A stretch of 64,000 bases of DNA from the NCBI RefSeq assembly GCF_902459775.1, contig NZ_CABPSQ010000012.1, positions 62,001 through 126,000 on the forward strand. Direction: 5' to 3'. Source of the DNA: Pandoraea captiosa. Its GTDB lineage: Bacteria; Pseudomonadota; Gammaproteobacteria; Burkholderiales; Burkholderiaceae. Position numbers and translations under genes: made by a program. This document shows, piece after piece, positions 7,752-17,364 of the stretch (positions are counted from its first letter, which is position 1; each line of letters begins with the position of its first letter). Below the pieces are notes generated by a model. The model searched no databases and had not been told where the DNA came from. It was given only the letters and a program-made list of their open reading frames with translations.

Positions 7752-10196
7752 ATGCAACGCCCCAACGCCATCCACGCCGCCAGTGTTCTGGCCTTTGCCG
7801 TCACGACGTGGAGCGCCGCTTCGCACGCAGTCGATGCCACCCCGGCTGCCCCCATCGCTTCGCAAACCCTGCGTGTCGAGGGGCTGTCCCAACCGGCCGA
7901 TATTCTGATCGACCGCAACGGCGTGCCGCACATCTTTGCCGCAAACGAGCGCGACGGCTTCTTCGTGCAGGGTTTCAACGCGGCTCGCGATCGCCTGTTT
8001 CAGATCGACCTCTGGCGACGCCGGGGGCTGGGCCAGTTGTCCGAAGTGTTCGGGCGCGCCTACGTGGCGCAGGACGACGCCGCGCGCCGCTTCGTCTATC
8101 GCGGCGACATGGCGACCGAATGGCGTCGATACGGCCCCGATGCCAGGCCCGCCGCCGAGGCGTTCGCCGCTGGCGTGAACGCCTACATCGACTGGCTCGC
8201 GCGGCATCCCGATCAGATGCCGTACGAATTCAAAAAGGTGGGCTACTGGCCGGCGAAGTGGTCTGCCGAGGACATCGTTCGCATTCGCAGCCACGGCCTG
8301 ACCCGCAACCTGAAGAGCGAAGTCGCGCGTGCGAAAGTGGTTTGCAAGGCGTCGCTCGATGCAGACGGGGTGCGTGTCGGCCTGCAGCCCGCCTGGAAGA
8401 CGCAGGTGCCCGACGGGCTGGACCCATGCCTGCCTGATGACCTGCTCAAGGTCTTCGACCTCGCCACGCAGGGCGTGAAGATCACGAAGGAATCGCTGCA
8501 ACACGCGAATGCCGACATCGCGCAATTGGCGGAAAACGGCCCTTACGACGTTTCCACCGAGTCGGCCGAGGGCAGCAACAACTGGGTCGTCTCGCCGCAG
8601 AAGTCGGCCACCGGTCGCGCCATCATGGCGAACGACCCGCACCGCGCATTCGCCGCGCCGAGCCTGCGCTACATCGTGCAGGTCAGCACCCCGACGCTCA
8701 ATCTCATCGGCGCGGGCGAGCCCGCGATCCCTGGCGTTGCCATCGGACATAACGGCACCATCGCGTTCGGGCTCACGATTTTCAATATCGACCAGGAGGA
8801 TCTGTACGTCTACGACCTGAACCCGGCGAACCCCGATCAATACCGATATCGAGGGAAGTGGGTGCCAATGCGAACCGTGCACGAGACCATCGACGTACGC
8901 GACGGCGCACCGGTGCAGACCGATCTCAAGTTCACGAAGCATGGTCCGGTGATCTACGTCGACGCGGCCCGGCATCGTGCGTACGCCGTGCGTACCGCGT
9001 GGCTGGAACCGGGCATGTCGCCCTACTTCGACGCCATGCGCTACATGCGCGCGAAGACTTTCACCCAGTTCCAGACGGCGCTCGATACGTGGGGGGCGCC
9101 AACGGTCAACCAGGTCTATGCGGACACGTCGGGCAACATCGGGTGGGTCCCGAGCGGCATGGCGCCGATTCGTCCTAACTGGGACGGCCTGATGCCGGTG
9201 CCCGGAGATGGACGCTACGAATGGGCCGGCTTCTGGCGACGCGATCAATTGCCGTCGGCCTATAACCCGGCGAGCGGCTATTTCACGACATCCAACGAGA
9301 TGAACATGCCGGCGGGCTATCCGTACGCCCAGCGCAAGCTTGGCTTCGAATGGACGAACGGTTCGCGTCACGCACGTATCGACGAAGTCCTCAAGGCGAA
9401 GGACAAGGTGTCGCTGGAGGACTCCGAGCGCTTGCAGAACGATATCGTGTCGATACCCGCGCGGCGTCTGGTGGCGCTACTCGCACCGCTGTCCAGCGAC
9501 GATCCGCAAACGTCCGCGGCGCTCAAACTTCTCAAGGGGTGGGACGCCCACATGGGGGCCGACTCGGCACAGGCCGCGCTCGAAGAAGTCTGGTTCAGCC
9601 GTCATCTGGGACGCGCGTACAAGAACGCCGTGCTGCCCAAGACCGCAGCGGAAACCTTCGGTGCTCCCGACCCGGCGGCCATGCTCGACGCGCTGGAGCA
9701 GCCTGCTGCGCGTTTCGGTGAAAACGCCAACGCCAAGCGCGACGCCGTATTGCTCACGAGCCTCGGTGAGGCGTGGGGGGAAATGATGAGGCTGCAAGGG
9801 ACCGATCCGGGCGCGTGGCAATGGGGCAAGCTCCATACGAACCTCAATGCCCATCCGCTCGCCGACGCAGTGGACGCCGACATGCGCGCCAAACTCAACG
9901 TCGGCCCGCTGGCGAAAGGCGGCAGTCCGTTCACGCCGAATCAGTCGACCTACCGTGTGAGCGACTTCCGTCAAACCAACGGTCCGTCGTTCCGCATTGT
10001 GGTCGACGTGGGCAACTGGGACAACACGCGCGCAATGAACCTGCCCGGCGAGTCCGGCAATCCGGACAGCCCGCACTACCGCGATCTGGCGCAAAAGTGG
10101 CTCGACGGCGAGTATTTCAAGCTGCCGTATTCGCGCGAGGCGGTGGAAGCGGCAACGGAGTCCCGTTTGCATCTGGTGCCTGCGTCGGAACGTTGA
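7752..10196 (+). CDS. Penicillin acylase family (Ntn-hydrolase) exported amidase
   Basis: An 814-residue secreted precursor. A signal peptide covers residues 1-26 (cleavage after SHA), followed by the family start LRVEGLSQPADILIDRNGVPHIFA. Self-cleavage is predicted before Ser275 in GSNNWVV, which becomes the N-terminal nucleophile of the beta chain. Family members cleave beta-lactam side chains, acyl-homoserine lactones or related amides in the periplasm. The alpha chain would be about 245 residues and the beta chain about 540, normal for the family. An AGGAGG ribosome site precedes the ATG. The substrate (penicillin G, AHL signal, cyclic lipopeptide) cannot be decided from sequence. Confidence 0.88.
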   Translation: MQRPNAIHAASVLAFAVTTWSAASHAVDATPAAPIASQTLRVEGLSQPADILIDRNGVPHIFAANERDGFFVQGFNAARDRLFQIDLWRRRGLGQLSEVFGRAYVAQDDAARRFVYRGDMATEWRRYGPDARPAAEAFAAGVNAYIDWLARHPDQMPYEFKKVGYWPAKWSAEDIVRIRSHGLTRNLKSEVARAKVVCKASLDADGVRVGLQPAWKTQVPDGLDPCLPDDLLKVFDLATQGVKITKESLQHANADIAQLAENGPYDVSTESAEGSNNWVVSPQKSATGRAIMANDPHRAFAAPSLRYIVQVSTPTLNLIGAGEPAIPGVAIGHNGTIAFGLTIFNIDQEDLYVYDLNPANPDQYRYRGKWVPMRTVHETIDVRDGAPVQTDLKFTKHGPVIYVDAARHRAYAVRTAWLEPGMSPYFDAMRYMRAKTFTQFQTALDTWGAPTVNQVYADTSGNIGWVPSGMAPIRPNWDGLMPVPGDGRYEWAGFWRRDQLPSAYNPASGYFTTSNEMNMPAGYPYAQRKLGFEWTNGSRHARIDEVLKAKDKVSLEDSERLQNDIVSIPARRLVALLAPLSSDDPQTSAALKLLKGWDAHMGADSAQAALEEVWFSRHLGRAYKNAVLPKTAAETFGAPDPAAMLDALEQPAARFGENANAKRDAVLLTSLGEAWGEMMRLQGTDPGAWQWGKLHTNLNAHPLADAVDADMRAKLNVGPLAKGGSPFTPNQSTYRVSDFRQTNGPSFRIVVDVGNWDNTRAMNLPGESGNPDSPHYRDLAQKWLDGEYFKLPYSREAVEAATESRLHLVPASER

Positions 10197-10211
10197 CGCG
10201 TAATGGCTGGC

Positions 10212-10250
10212 AATACGCCAATACACGCTAATACACGCTAATACGCTGGT
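10212..10250. repeat. Short tandem repeat after the acylase gene
   Basis: Units close to ATACACGCTA recur in phase (10221-10230 and 10231-10240 identical, with degenerate flanking copies). Probably a small slippage repeat. Confidence 0.5.
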
Positions 10251-10310
10251 AAAACGCGCGGCGATGTGAGTCGGTGCGCCACGCGCATGCGTCGCTTGCC
10301 ATGGCCGAAA

Positions 10311-10352
10311 CGAAAACAGCCGGAGGGGGTGTTCCCCATCCAGCTGTTTTCG
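10311..10352. terminator. Bidirectional hairpin between convergent acylase and MFS genes
   Basis: CGAAAACAGC (10311-10320) pairs with GCTGTTTTCG (10343-10352), and GGAGGGGG with CCCCATCC inside. On the minus strand the stem is followed by TTTCGG. It probably ends both convergent transcripts, mainly that of the MFS gene. Confidence 0.6.
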
Positions 10353-10378
10353 GAGCGTGAACGAGCGCTGCTCGCGCG

Positions 10379-11875
10379 TCAATGCCCGCCGGGTACAAAC
10401 TCCGATTTGTCGCGCTTGATACTGCGCGAGTCGACCGCGTTGGTCGGCACGAGCAGCAGCAAGAGCATGACGCCGATCGAGATCGCGAGGATCGACAGGA
10501 ACGTGAGGTGCAGCGAGTGTTGCAATACGGCGCGGATTGCCTCGTCGGCCAACGACGACACGCCGCGATCCTCGAGCACGTGGCGCAGTTGGTCGGAGGT
10601 CACAGGCGCGAGGCCGCTCGAATGCGTCAGGCCGAAGTTGAGCACGGCGCCGAAGAGCGTCGCGCCCAGCGTGCTGCCAAGGTTTCGCGAGAAGATGTTC
10701 GACGCCGTGGCGCTGCCGCGCTGCGAGGGGTCGACAATCTCCTGAATCAGAACCAGTGCGCTCACGCTGCCTGTGCCCATCGAGAAACCCATCAGCAACG
10801 AGCCAAAACCGGCGAGCAACGGAGAACTGCTCGGCCCGAGCAGCGCAAAGACGAGCCCGCCAAGCGGCATCAGCAGGCTGCCGCCCACGAGAATGCGCCG
10901 CAGGCCGAAACGCGTGAATGTCTTCGCCGCGAACGTCGCCCCGATGGGCCAGCCGACCATGATCATCGTAAGCGCCATGCCGGCCACCACCGGCGTCTGA
11001 CGCAGCACGCCCTGTGCATACATCGGCAGGAAGGTAGTCAGCCCCATGAGCACCATGCCGGAGAGCAACGTCGCGGCATTGGCCGCCGCAATCGGGCGGC
11101 GACTCCACAGGGAAAACGAGATCATCGGGTCCTTCGCGCGGCGCTCCTGCCAGACGAAGAGGACGACGGCGATAGCGCATACGAGTATGCCGCCCCAGAC
11201 GTGCGTGTCGGTGAACGCATTCGCGTCGGTCAGGGCAATCATCAACCCGGCCACGGCAATCGTGAAGAACACAGCGCCCATCACGTCGATGCTCGGGCGC
11301 TCGCGCGGCGCATCTTCATGCAGATAAGCCACGAAACCGGCAGCGGCAAGCAGGCCGATCGGAATGTTGATCCAGAAAATCCACGCCCACGACAGATCGC
11401 GAATGATGAGACCGCCGAGCATCGGGCCGAGCACCGCCGAGATGGCCCAGACGCTGGCGAGCCAGCCCTGTACCTTGCCGCGTTCGCTGATCGGGTAGTA
11501 ATCGGCAATGATCACGAGGCTGACCGGTTGAATGCACGCGGCGCCAACGCCCTGCAACAGACGGAATGCGATCATCGCGGGCATGGACCACGCGAGTCCG
11601 CCGCCGAGCGAGGCGATGAGAAAAACGGCAATGCCCACGAGAATGACCGGCTTGCGACCATAGAGGTCGGCGAGTTTGCCGAACACCACAGTCATGGCCG
11701 TCTGCGCGAGCAGAAAGGCGGAAAAGACCCAGCTGTAGAGATTCAGGCCACCCAGTTGGGCGACGATTTGCGGCATGGCCGTCGAGATGATCGTGGCTTC
11801 GATGGCCACCATAGACGTTGCCGCCATGACGGATGCCACAATCAATGGCCGCACGGAATTGCGTGTCGCAGACAT
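10379..11875 (-). CDS. MFS multidrug exporter, DHA2 (14-TM) family
   Basis: A 498-residue major facilitator of the EmrB/QacA type with about 14 membrane helices. The N-half carries MVAIEATIISTAMPQIV, the motif A loop GKLADLYGRKPV and the motif C stretch VWAISAVLGPMLGGLI characteristic of drug/proton antiporters. The ATG at 11875 matches the usual start just before helix 1; longer readings run through non-coding sequence. There is no good Shine-Dalgarno. The 12-bp tandem repeat 30-50 bp upstream is a candidate operator. No partner periplasmic adaptor gene lies beside it. The substrate is unknown. Confidence 0.87.
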   Translation of the reverse strand: MSATRNSVRPLIVASVMAATSMVAIEATIISTAMPQIVAQLGGLNLYSWVFSAFLLAQTAMTVVFGKLADLYGRKPVILVGIAVFLIASLGGGLAWSMPAMIAFRLLQGVGAACIQPVSLVIIADYYPISERGKVQGWLASVWAISAVLGPMLGGLIIRDLSWAWIFWINIPIGLLAAAGFVAYLHEDAPRERPSIDVMGAVFFTIAVAGLMIALTDANAFTDTHVWGGILVCAIAVVLFVWQERRAKDPMISFSLWSRRPIAAANAATLLSGMVLMGLTTFLPMYAQGVLRQTPVVAGMALTMIMVGWPIGATFAAKTFTRFGLRRILVGGSLLMPLGGLVFALLGPSSSPLLAGFGSLLMGFSMGTGSVSALVLIQEIVDPSQRGSATASNIFSRNLGSTLGATLFGAVLNFGLTHSSGLAPVTSDQLRHVLEDRGVSSLADEAIRAVLQHSLHLTFLSILAISIGVMLLLLLVPTNAVDSRSIKRDKSEFVPGGH

Positions 11876-11903
11876 GTTTTTTTGTGAAGTGGGGGTGCGT
11901 AAC

Positions 11904-11927
11904 AACTTGCGAGAAAACTTGCGAGAA
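11904..11927. repeat. Two perfect tandem 12-bp units upstream of the MFS gene
   Basis: AACTTGCGAGAA occurs twice with no gap, 28 bp before the MFS start. Directly repeated sites in promoters are often bound by regulators, but slippage duplication is equally possible. Confidence 0.55.
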
Positions 11928-12451
11928 AGGCGCGACACCCCTGTCGGGCGCCGCAGCCACGCCAGATGGCGGAAGACGGGGATCGAACGTGGCGGCGATG
12001 CCGCACGCGTAGTCAAGACGACTTGGGCCTGGCGATGGCGACAAGCATAGCCCAATGCAGCAAAACGCGTATGACGCGCGCCGACCTGCCTCGCGGTTCC
12101 GCCCGAGAGCCTTGCACGGAGCGGGGCAAGTGCCGGTTCGCGGCGACAAGCCCCTGTTCACCTTCGGGTTTTGGAAGGTTTTGGACGACGAAATACCTGC
12201 GCGAAGCGCGCCGATGTCGATGCCGATGCCGTTGCTGAAGGCGAGCGCTGAAAGCCGAAAGCGTTACACCGTTGCGGGATGACGACGTTTGGCGTCCCGA
12301 AATCCGACACGACCTTGCGGCCTATCGTCGCAGCGCCCTCCGAAGGCTTACCGGCCTACCGGCACATCGGCGCATCGATTCATCGAATTATCACGGCACG
12401 AGAATCCGGCCCGCGATCCACGCGAGCGCGGTGACCGCGCCGTGAACGGCC
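11928..12451. other. Non-coding gap upstream of the MFS gene
   Basis: About 520 bp with no supported gene. Frames open here are antisense or GC-rich artefacts with no recognisable domain. It holds the MFS promoter region and, at 12426-12440, a GC hairpin (GCGCGGT/ACCGCGC) that may help end the YeaQ-like transcript. Confidence 0.4.
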
Positions 12452-12709
12452 TCAGGCAGTGCCGCGATTGCGCTTGATTACGCCATAGATCGCCAGCAGT
12501 ACGATCGCGCCGATGATCGAAGCGATCCAGCCGGCCGACTCGCCTTCGGTATAGAGGTGGAGGAACTGGCCGACATACCTGGCGAGCAGCGCGCCGGCAA
12601 TGCCGAGGATGATGGTCATGATGATGCCCATGCTGTCCCGCCCGGGATGCAGGGCGCGCGCGATGAGACCGACGATCAGACCGACCACGATGGTGCCGAT
12701 AATGCCCAT
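12452..12709 (-). CDS. GlsB/YeaQ/YmgE family small membrane protein
   Basis: An 85-residue protein of three hydrophobic segments, opening MGIIGTIVVGLIVGLIARALHPG, the signature of the transglycosylase-associated (YeaQ/YmgE) family. These are inner-membrane proteins often induced by stress; biochemical function is unknown. The ATG at 12709 has a perfect GGAGGT site five bases upstream, which decides the start. It stands alone, divergent from hemA. Confidence 0.9.
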   Translation of the reverse strand: MGIIGTIVVGLIVGLIARALHPGRDSMGIIMTIILGIAGALLARYVGQFLHLYTEGESAGWIASIIGAIVLLAIYGVIKRNRGTA

Positions 12710-13006
12710 GACGTACCTCCAAGGACGGGAACCCGAACGCAGTATAGCCTTGATTTCCAAAGGCTCACGCCGGATCCCCAAACCCCGTCGATCGCCTGTT
12801 GTATTCGCCCGACGGCGTCTGATGGCGCGCGACGAGATCTGATATATCAAGAAAAACCCGACGCGGCCCGCCGGTGGCCGGGCATCGCTATGCCGGGTAT
12901 AAGCGACGCCTATTTGTCAAAAAGGGGCGTCTGCGCGATGATGGGGCACGCCATCCAGAACGCGCGGGGGCGTGGCGCCAGTGAAACGGGCATCGCGTCG
13001 ACGCGC

Positions 13007-13012
13007 TATAAT
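13007..13012 (+). promoter_or_regulatory. Consensus -10 element of hemA
   Basis: TATAAT lies 25 bp upstream of the hemA ATG, so the leader would be about 20 nt. No good -35 hexamer is found at 16-18 bp. The 328 bp between the YeaQ-like gene and hemA otherwise holds only a TGATATATCA palindrome (12840-12849). Confidence 0.6.
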
Positions 13013-13037
13013 CAGGGGCTATCAGATCCCCCACATC

Positions 13038-14324
13038 ATGCAACTGCTCGCTCTCGGCCTGAACCACCACACGGCGCCCGTCTCGCTGCGCGAACGGGTG
13101 GCGTTTCCGTTCGAGCGGATCGAGCCGGCGCTCGCGGGCCTCAAGAGCCTGTGGACGAGCAGCGGCAAGTTGAGCGCCCCTGAGGCCGCCATCTTGTCGA
13201 CGTGCAACCGCACCGAGATCTATTGCGTGACGGACGACACCGCAGCCCGTGAGCGCGCGGTGCACTGGCTTTCCCAGTTTCACAACATTCCCGCCGGCGA
13301 TCTCGCTCCCCATCTGTACGCCCTGCCCCAGTCCGACGCGGTGCGCCACGCGTTTCGCGTCGCCAGCGGCCTGGACTCGATGGTGCTCGGCGAGACGCAG
13401 ATCCTCGGGCAGCTGAAAGACGCGGTGCGCACCGCCTCGGAGGCCGGCGCCCTGGGAACGTATCTGAATCAGCTTTTCCAGCGCACTTTCGCCGTGGCCA
13501 AGGAAGTCCGTGGCCAGACCGAGATCGGTGCACACTCGGTGTCGATGGCCGCCGCTGCAGTGCGTCTCGCGCAGCGTATCTTCGAGAGCATCAGTACGCA
13601 AAAGGTACTGTTCATCGGCGCGGGCGAGATGATCGATCTGTGCGCCACGCACTTCGCTGCGCAAAACCCGAAAGCCCTCTACATCGCCAACCGGACGGCC
13701 GAGCGCGGCGAGAAGCTCGCCGAACGTCTGGGCGGCACGGCCATCCGCTTGTCGGAACTGCCGCAACGGCTGCACGAGTTCGACATCGTCGTCTCGTGCA
13801 CGGCGAGCACCTTGCCGCTGATCGGCCTGGGCGCCGTCGAGCGTGCCATCAAGGCGCGCAAGCACAAGCCGATGTTCATGGTCGATCTGGCCGTGCCGCG
13901 CGACATCGAACCGGAAGTGGGCCGTCTGGCCGACGTCTTCCTGTACACCGTCGACGATCTCGGCGCGGTCGTTCGCGAAGGGAATGCCCTGCGTCAGGCC
14001 GCCGTCGCGCAAGCCGAGGCGATCATCGAGACGCGCGTGCAGAACTTCATGCAATGGCTCGACGCGCGCAGCGTCGTGCCGGTCATTCGTGACATCCACG
14101 GTACCGCCGAGGCCATGCGCGTGGCGGAACTCGAGCGTGCGCAGCGCATGCTCGCGCGCGGCGACGACCCTGCCGCCGTGCTCGAAGCCCTGTCCCAGTC
14201 CCTCACCAAGAAATTCCTGCACGGCCCGACCCACGCGCTGAATACGGCGCGCGGCGATTCGCGCGAGCAAATCATTCACCTCATTCCCGAACTGTTCCGC
14301 ACCTCGGGATCCGCCGACAAATAG
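13038..14324 (+). CDS. hemA: Glutamyl-tRNA reductase
   Basis: The 428-residue enzyme reduces glutamyl-tRNA(Glu) to glutamate-1-semialdehyde, the first committed step of C5-pathway tetrapyrrole synthesis. Visible features: [19 protein letters not shown] at the N-terminus; the catalytic Cys in [24 protein letters not shown]; the NADPH-binding VLFIGAGEM; and the dimerisation helices at the C-terminus. The start at 13038 is the family start; an ATG at 12972 would add 22 unrelated residues. prfA begins directly after its stop, and the hemA-prfA-prmC order is widespread in proteobacteria. In many species hemA is tuned by heme-dependent proteolysis; no such signal was checked here. Confidence 0.97.
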   Translation: MQLLALGLNHHTAPVSLRERVAFPFERIEPALAGLKSLWTSSGKLSAPEAAILSTCNRTEIYCVTDDTAARERAVHWLSQFHNIPAGDLAPHLYALPQSDAVRHAFRVASGLDSMVLGETQILGQLKDAVRTASEAGALGTYLNQLFQRTFAVAKEVRGQTEIGAHSVSMAAAAVRLAQRIFESISTQKVLFIGAGEMIDLCATHFAAQNPKALYIANRTAERGEKLAERLGGTAIRLSELPQRLHEFDIVVSCTASTLPLIGLGAVERAIKARKHKPMFMVDLAVPRDIEPEVGRLADVFLYTVDDLGAVVREGNALRQAAVAQAEAIIETRVQNFMQWLDARSVVPVIRDIHGTAEAMRVAELERAQRMLARGDDPAAVLEALSQSLTKKFLHGPTHALNTARGDSREQIIHLIPELFRTSGSADK

Positions 14325-15407
14325 ATGAAAGCGAGCATGCAAGCCAAGCTCGACCAGTTGACGCAACGTCTGGTCGAGCTTGATGGCCTATTGAGCCAGG
14401 CCGACGTCACCCGCGACCTGGACAACTATCGCAAGCTCACGCGCGAACATGCCGAGCTGGCGCCTGTCGTCGCGCAATATCAGCAATACCGCCAGGCGCA
14501 CAACGACGTGGCGGCGGCGCAGGAAATGGCGTCCGATCCGGAAATGCGCGAGTTTGCCGAAGACGAAGCCGCCAACGCCCGCGCGCGCATGGAAGACATG
14601 GAGGGCACGCTGCAACGCATGTTGCTGCCGCGAGACCCCAACGACGACCGCAACATCTATCTGGAAATTCGCGCCGGCACCGGCGGAGACGAATCGGCGC
14701 TCTTCGCGGGCGATCTGCTGCGGATGTACACGCGCTACGCAGAACGGCAGCGTTGGCAGGTCGAAATCATGTCGGCGAGCGAATCGGATCTGGGCGGTTA
14801 CAAGGAAGTGATCGTCCGCTTGGTCGGTCAGGGGGCGTATTCACGCCTGAAGTTCGAGTCCGGAGGCCATCGCGTACAACGTGTGCCCGCGACCGAAACA
14901 CAGGGACGCATTCACACGTCCGCCTGCACCGTGGCGGTCATGCCGGAAGCCGACGACGTGGCCGACGTCGAAATCAATCCGGCCGATATTCGCATCGATA
15001 CGTTCCGCGCCTCGGGCGCCGGCGGCCAGCACGTCAACAAGACGGATTCGGCCGTGCGCATCACGCACCTGCCCACGGGTATCGTCGTGGAGTGTCAGGA
15101 CGACCGCTCGCAGCATCGCAACAAGGACAAGGCGCTCAAGGTGCTGGCCGCTCGCATCAAGGACGCCCAGTTGCGTGCCCAGCAAGCCAAGGAAGCGGCC
15201 ACCCGCAAGAGCCTGATCGGCTCCGGCGACCGTTCCGAGCGCATCCGGACATACAACTTCCCGCAGGGGCGGATGACGGATCACCGCATCAACCTCACGC
15301 TCTACAAGCTCGAATACATCATGGACGGCGATCTCGACGAGATGATCAACGCGCTGGTGACCGAGCATCAGGCGGAACTGCTCGCGTCGCTTGGCGAGGC
15401 CGCCTGA
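14325..15407 (+). CDS. prfA: Peptide chain release factor 1
   Basis: 360 residues, normal length. RF1 recognises UAA and UAG stop codons and triggers peptide release on the ribosome. The codon-recognition tripeptide is PAT in [16 protein letters not shown], the RF1 type rather than SPF of RF2. The catalytic loop is [15 protein letters not shown], whose GGQ glutamine is the target of PrmC methylation, encoded by the next gene. The ATG abuts the hemA stop, and the gene ends in a one-base TGATG overlap with prmC, so expression is coupled. Confidence 0.98.
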   Translation: MKASMQAKLDQLTQRLVELDGLLSQADVTRDLDNYRKLTREHAELAPVVAQYQQYRQAHNDVAAAQEMASDPEMREFAEDEAANARARMEDMEGTLQRMLLPRDPNDDRNIYLEIRAGTGGDESALFAGDLLRMYTRYAERQRWQVEIMSASESDLGGYKEVIVRLVGQGAYSRLKFESGGHRVQRVPATETQGRIHTSACTVAVMPEADDVADVEINPADIRIDTFRASGAGGQHVNKTDSAVRITHLPTGIVVECQDDRSQHRNKDKALKVLAARIKDAQLRAQQAKEAATRKSLIGSGDRSERIRTYNFPQGRMTDHRINLTLYKLEYIMDGDLDEMINALVTEHQAELLASLGEAA

Positions 15408-16291
15408 TGACGTCAGGTGTGCATGGGGACCCTGTGGGGCAGACGGATTCCGAAGTTCCCGCCACCGTGGCGACGCTGCTGCGTGAGCCGGGATTGCCCC
15501 CCCCGGAGTCGCGCATTCTGCTCTCCCACGTGCTCGGCTGGACCCGCACACAACTGATCACCCGCGACCGTGAGCCCCTGGCGCCCGAGACGGTCGCCGC
15601 CTACCGGTCGCTCCGTGCACGCCGCATGGCAGGCGAGCCCATCGCCTACCTCACCGGCACCCGCGAATTCTTCGGCCTGACGCTGAAGGTGAGCCCCTCG
15701 GTGCTCATCCCGCGTCCCGAGACCGAACTGCTCGTGGAGTTGGCGCTGGCCCGGCTCGAAGGACGCCGCACGCCGCGCGTGCTCGATCTGGGTACCGGCA
15801 GCGGCGCCATTGCGCTGGCCATTGCGCACGCGCGCCCTGACGCAGAGGTGACCGCCCTCGACCGCTCGGCCGAGGCTCTCGATGTCGCCCGGGAGAACGC
15901 GCGCCAACTCGGGCTGGAAGCGCGCGTCCGGTTCCTCGAGAGCGACTGGTATGGCGCACTGCCTGCCGCTACCACCGCTACGGCCGCGTTCGACATCATC
16001 GTGTCCAATCCGCCCTACATCGTCTCGGGCGACGAACACCTCTCGCAGGGCGACCTGCGCTTCGAGCCGGTCGATGCCCTGACCGACCATGCCGACGGGC
16101 TGGCGGCCTTGCGCGTGATCGTGGCGGGGGCGCCGTCGCGACTGCTGCCCGATAGCTGGCTGCTGTGCGAGCACGGCTACCATCAGGCGGCGGACGTCAG
16201 GGCGCTGTGCACGGCGGCGGGGTTCGTGGACGTGATGTCCGAGCGCGACCTTGCCGGGATCGAGCGCACCACCGGTGGCCGACGCGTCTGA
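15407..16291 (+). CDS. prmC: Release factor glutamine methyltransferase
   Basis: A 294-residue SAM-dependent N5-glutamine methyltransferase acting on the GGQ glutamine of RF1 and RF2. The N-terminal helical domain (1-95) is followed by the Rossmann domain with VLDLGTGSGAIALA (SAM motif I) and the NPPY catalytic motif in IIVSNPPYIV. The start overlaps the prfA stop by one base. Placement directly after its substrate's gene supports the call. Confidence 0.96.
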   Translation: MTSGVHGDPVGQTDSEVPATVATLLREPGLPPPESRILLSHVLGWTRTQLITRDREPLAPETVAAYRSLRARRMAGEPIAYLTGTREFFGLTLKVSPSVLIPRPETELLVELALARLEGRRTPRVLDLGTGSGAIALAIAHARPDAEVTALDRSAEALDVARENARQLGLEARVRFLESDWYGALPAATTATAAFDIIVSNPPYIVSGDEHLSQGDLRFEPVDALTDHADGLAALRVIVAGAPSRLLPDSWLLCEHGYHQAADVRALCTAAGFVDVMSERDLAGIERTTGGRRV

Positions 16292-16371
16292 GCGGCATCC
16301 GACGAGCGCGCCCGAAAACCGCTAAAATGCCGGATACGCCGACTTTCCGGCATCCCCACGAGCTTCCGATC

Positions 16372-16686
16372 ATGACCACCCAGCAACGTATCCAGCAAAT
16401 CGTCTCCGAACATCCTGTCGTCCTGTTCATGAAGGGCAACGCGCAATTCCCGATGTGCGGCTTCTCGGGCCGTGCCGTGCAGATTCTGAAGGCCTGCGAA
16501 GTCAACGATCTGTTCACGGTCGACGTGCTGCAAGATGACGAAATCCGTCAGGGCGTGAAGGAATTCGCCAACTGGCCGACGATTCCGCAGCTCTACATCA
16601 ACGGCGAATTCATCGGCGGCTCGGACATCATGATGGAGATGTACCAAAGCGGCGAACTCAAGCAGATCATCGCCGAACTCGCCTGA
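16372..16686 (+). CDS. grxD: Monothiol glutaredoxin, Grx4 type
   Basis: A 104-residue CGFS-type glutaredoxin with Cys29 in PMCGFSG, the WPTIPQLYI cis-Pro motif and GGSDIMMEM, which bind glutathione. Such proteins carry and deliver 2Fe-2S clusters, often with BolA, rather than reducing disulfides. The start at 16372 gives the normal length; an ATG at 16327 would add 15 residues and has no ribosome site. It lies 80 bp after prmC and 43 bp before ubiX and probably shares their transcript. Confidence 0.95.
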   Translation: MTTQQRIQQIVSEHPVVLFMKGNAQFPMCGFSGRAVQILKACEVNDLFTVDVLQDDEIRQGVKEFANWPTIPQLYINGEFIGGSDIMMEMYQSGELKQIIAELA

Positions 16687-16729
16687 TCTCGCGGTCGTTC
16701 CCGCTTTCACAGCGACGGCGCCGCACCCG

Positions 16730-17356
16730 ATGCCCGGTTTGAACGTTTCGACGCAAGCGCCCGGCGTGCGCGCCCCTGCGCGTCTGATCGTCGCGATTAC
16801 GGGGGCGACGGGCGCCGTGTACGGCGTGCGTCTGCTCCAGCGCCTGCGCGCGATGGGCGGCGTCGAAACGCATCTGATGGTGTCTAGCGCGGGCTGGCTC
16901 ACGCTGCGTCACGAACTCGGGATGGAACGCGCCGATGTACAGGCGCTGGCCGATCAGTATCACAGCGTGCGCGAAGTCGGCGCGAACATCGCCAGCGGCT
17001 CCTTCGCCACGGCCGGCATGGTCGTCGCGCCCTGCTCGATGAAGACACTCGCGAGCGTGGCGCATGGCCTCTCGGATAACCTGATCGCGCGCGCCGCCGA
17101 CGTCACCTTGAAGGAGCGCCGTCGCCTCGTGCTGATGGTGCGTGAAACCCCCTTCAACCTCGCGCATCTGCGCAATATGACAGCCGTCACCGAAATGGGC
17201 GGCATCGTCTACCCGCCGTTGCCTGCGTTCTACAACCGTCCGGCTTCACTCGATGCGATGGTCGACGACACCGTCGCGCGCGTTATCGACCTGTTCGCGA
17301 TTGCGCCGCCGGTTGCGTCGAGTTGGGACGGTCTCGGCAAAGACGCCGAAGCCTGA
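16730..17356 (+). CDS. ubiX: Flavin prenyltransferase UbiX
   Basis: A 208-residue enzyme that attaches a dimethylallyl group to reduced FMN, giving prenyl-FMN for UbiD-type decarboxylases in ubiquinone synthesis. Motifs: VAITGATGAVYGVRLLQ (flavin binding), SGSFATAGMVVAPCSMKTLA, the DVTLKERRRLVLMVRETP signature and the C-terminal MGGIVYPPLPAFYNRP. The ATG is preceded only weakly by a ribosome site. The first 18 residues are a variable extension. It ends 9 bp from the end of the convergent VOC gene. Confidence 0.95.
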   Translation: MPGLNVSTQAPGVRAPARLIVAITGATGAVYGVRLLQRLRAMGGVETHLMVSSAGWLTLRHELGMERADVQALADQYHSVREVGANIASGSFATAGMVVAPCSMKTLASVAHGLSDNLIARAADVTLKERRRLVLMVRETPFNLAHLRNMTAVTEMGGIVYPPLPAFYNRPASLDAMVDDTVARVIDLFAIAPPVASSWDGLGKDAEA

Positions 17357-17364
17357 CGCTCGCG

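Noticed and set aside
16327-16371. Earlier ATG for grxD at 16327
   Set aside because: It adds 15 residues absent from the family and has no ribosome site.
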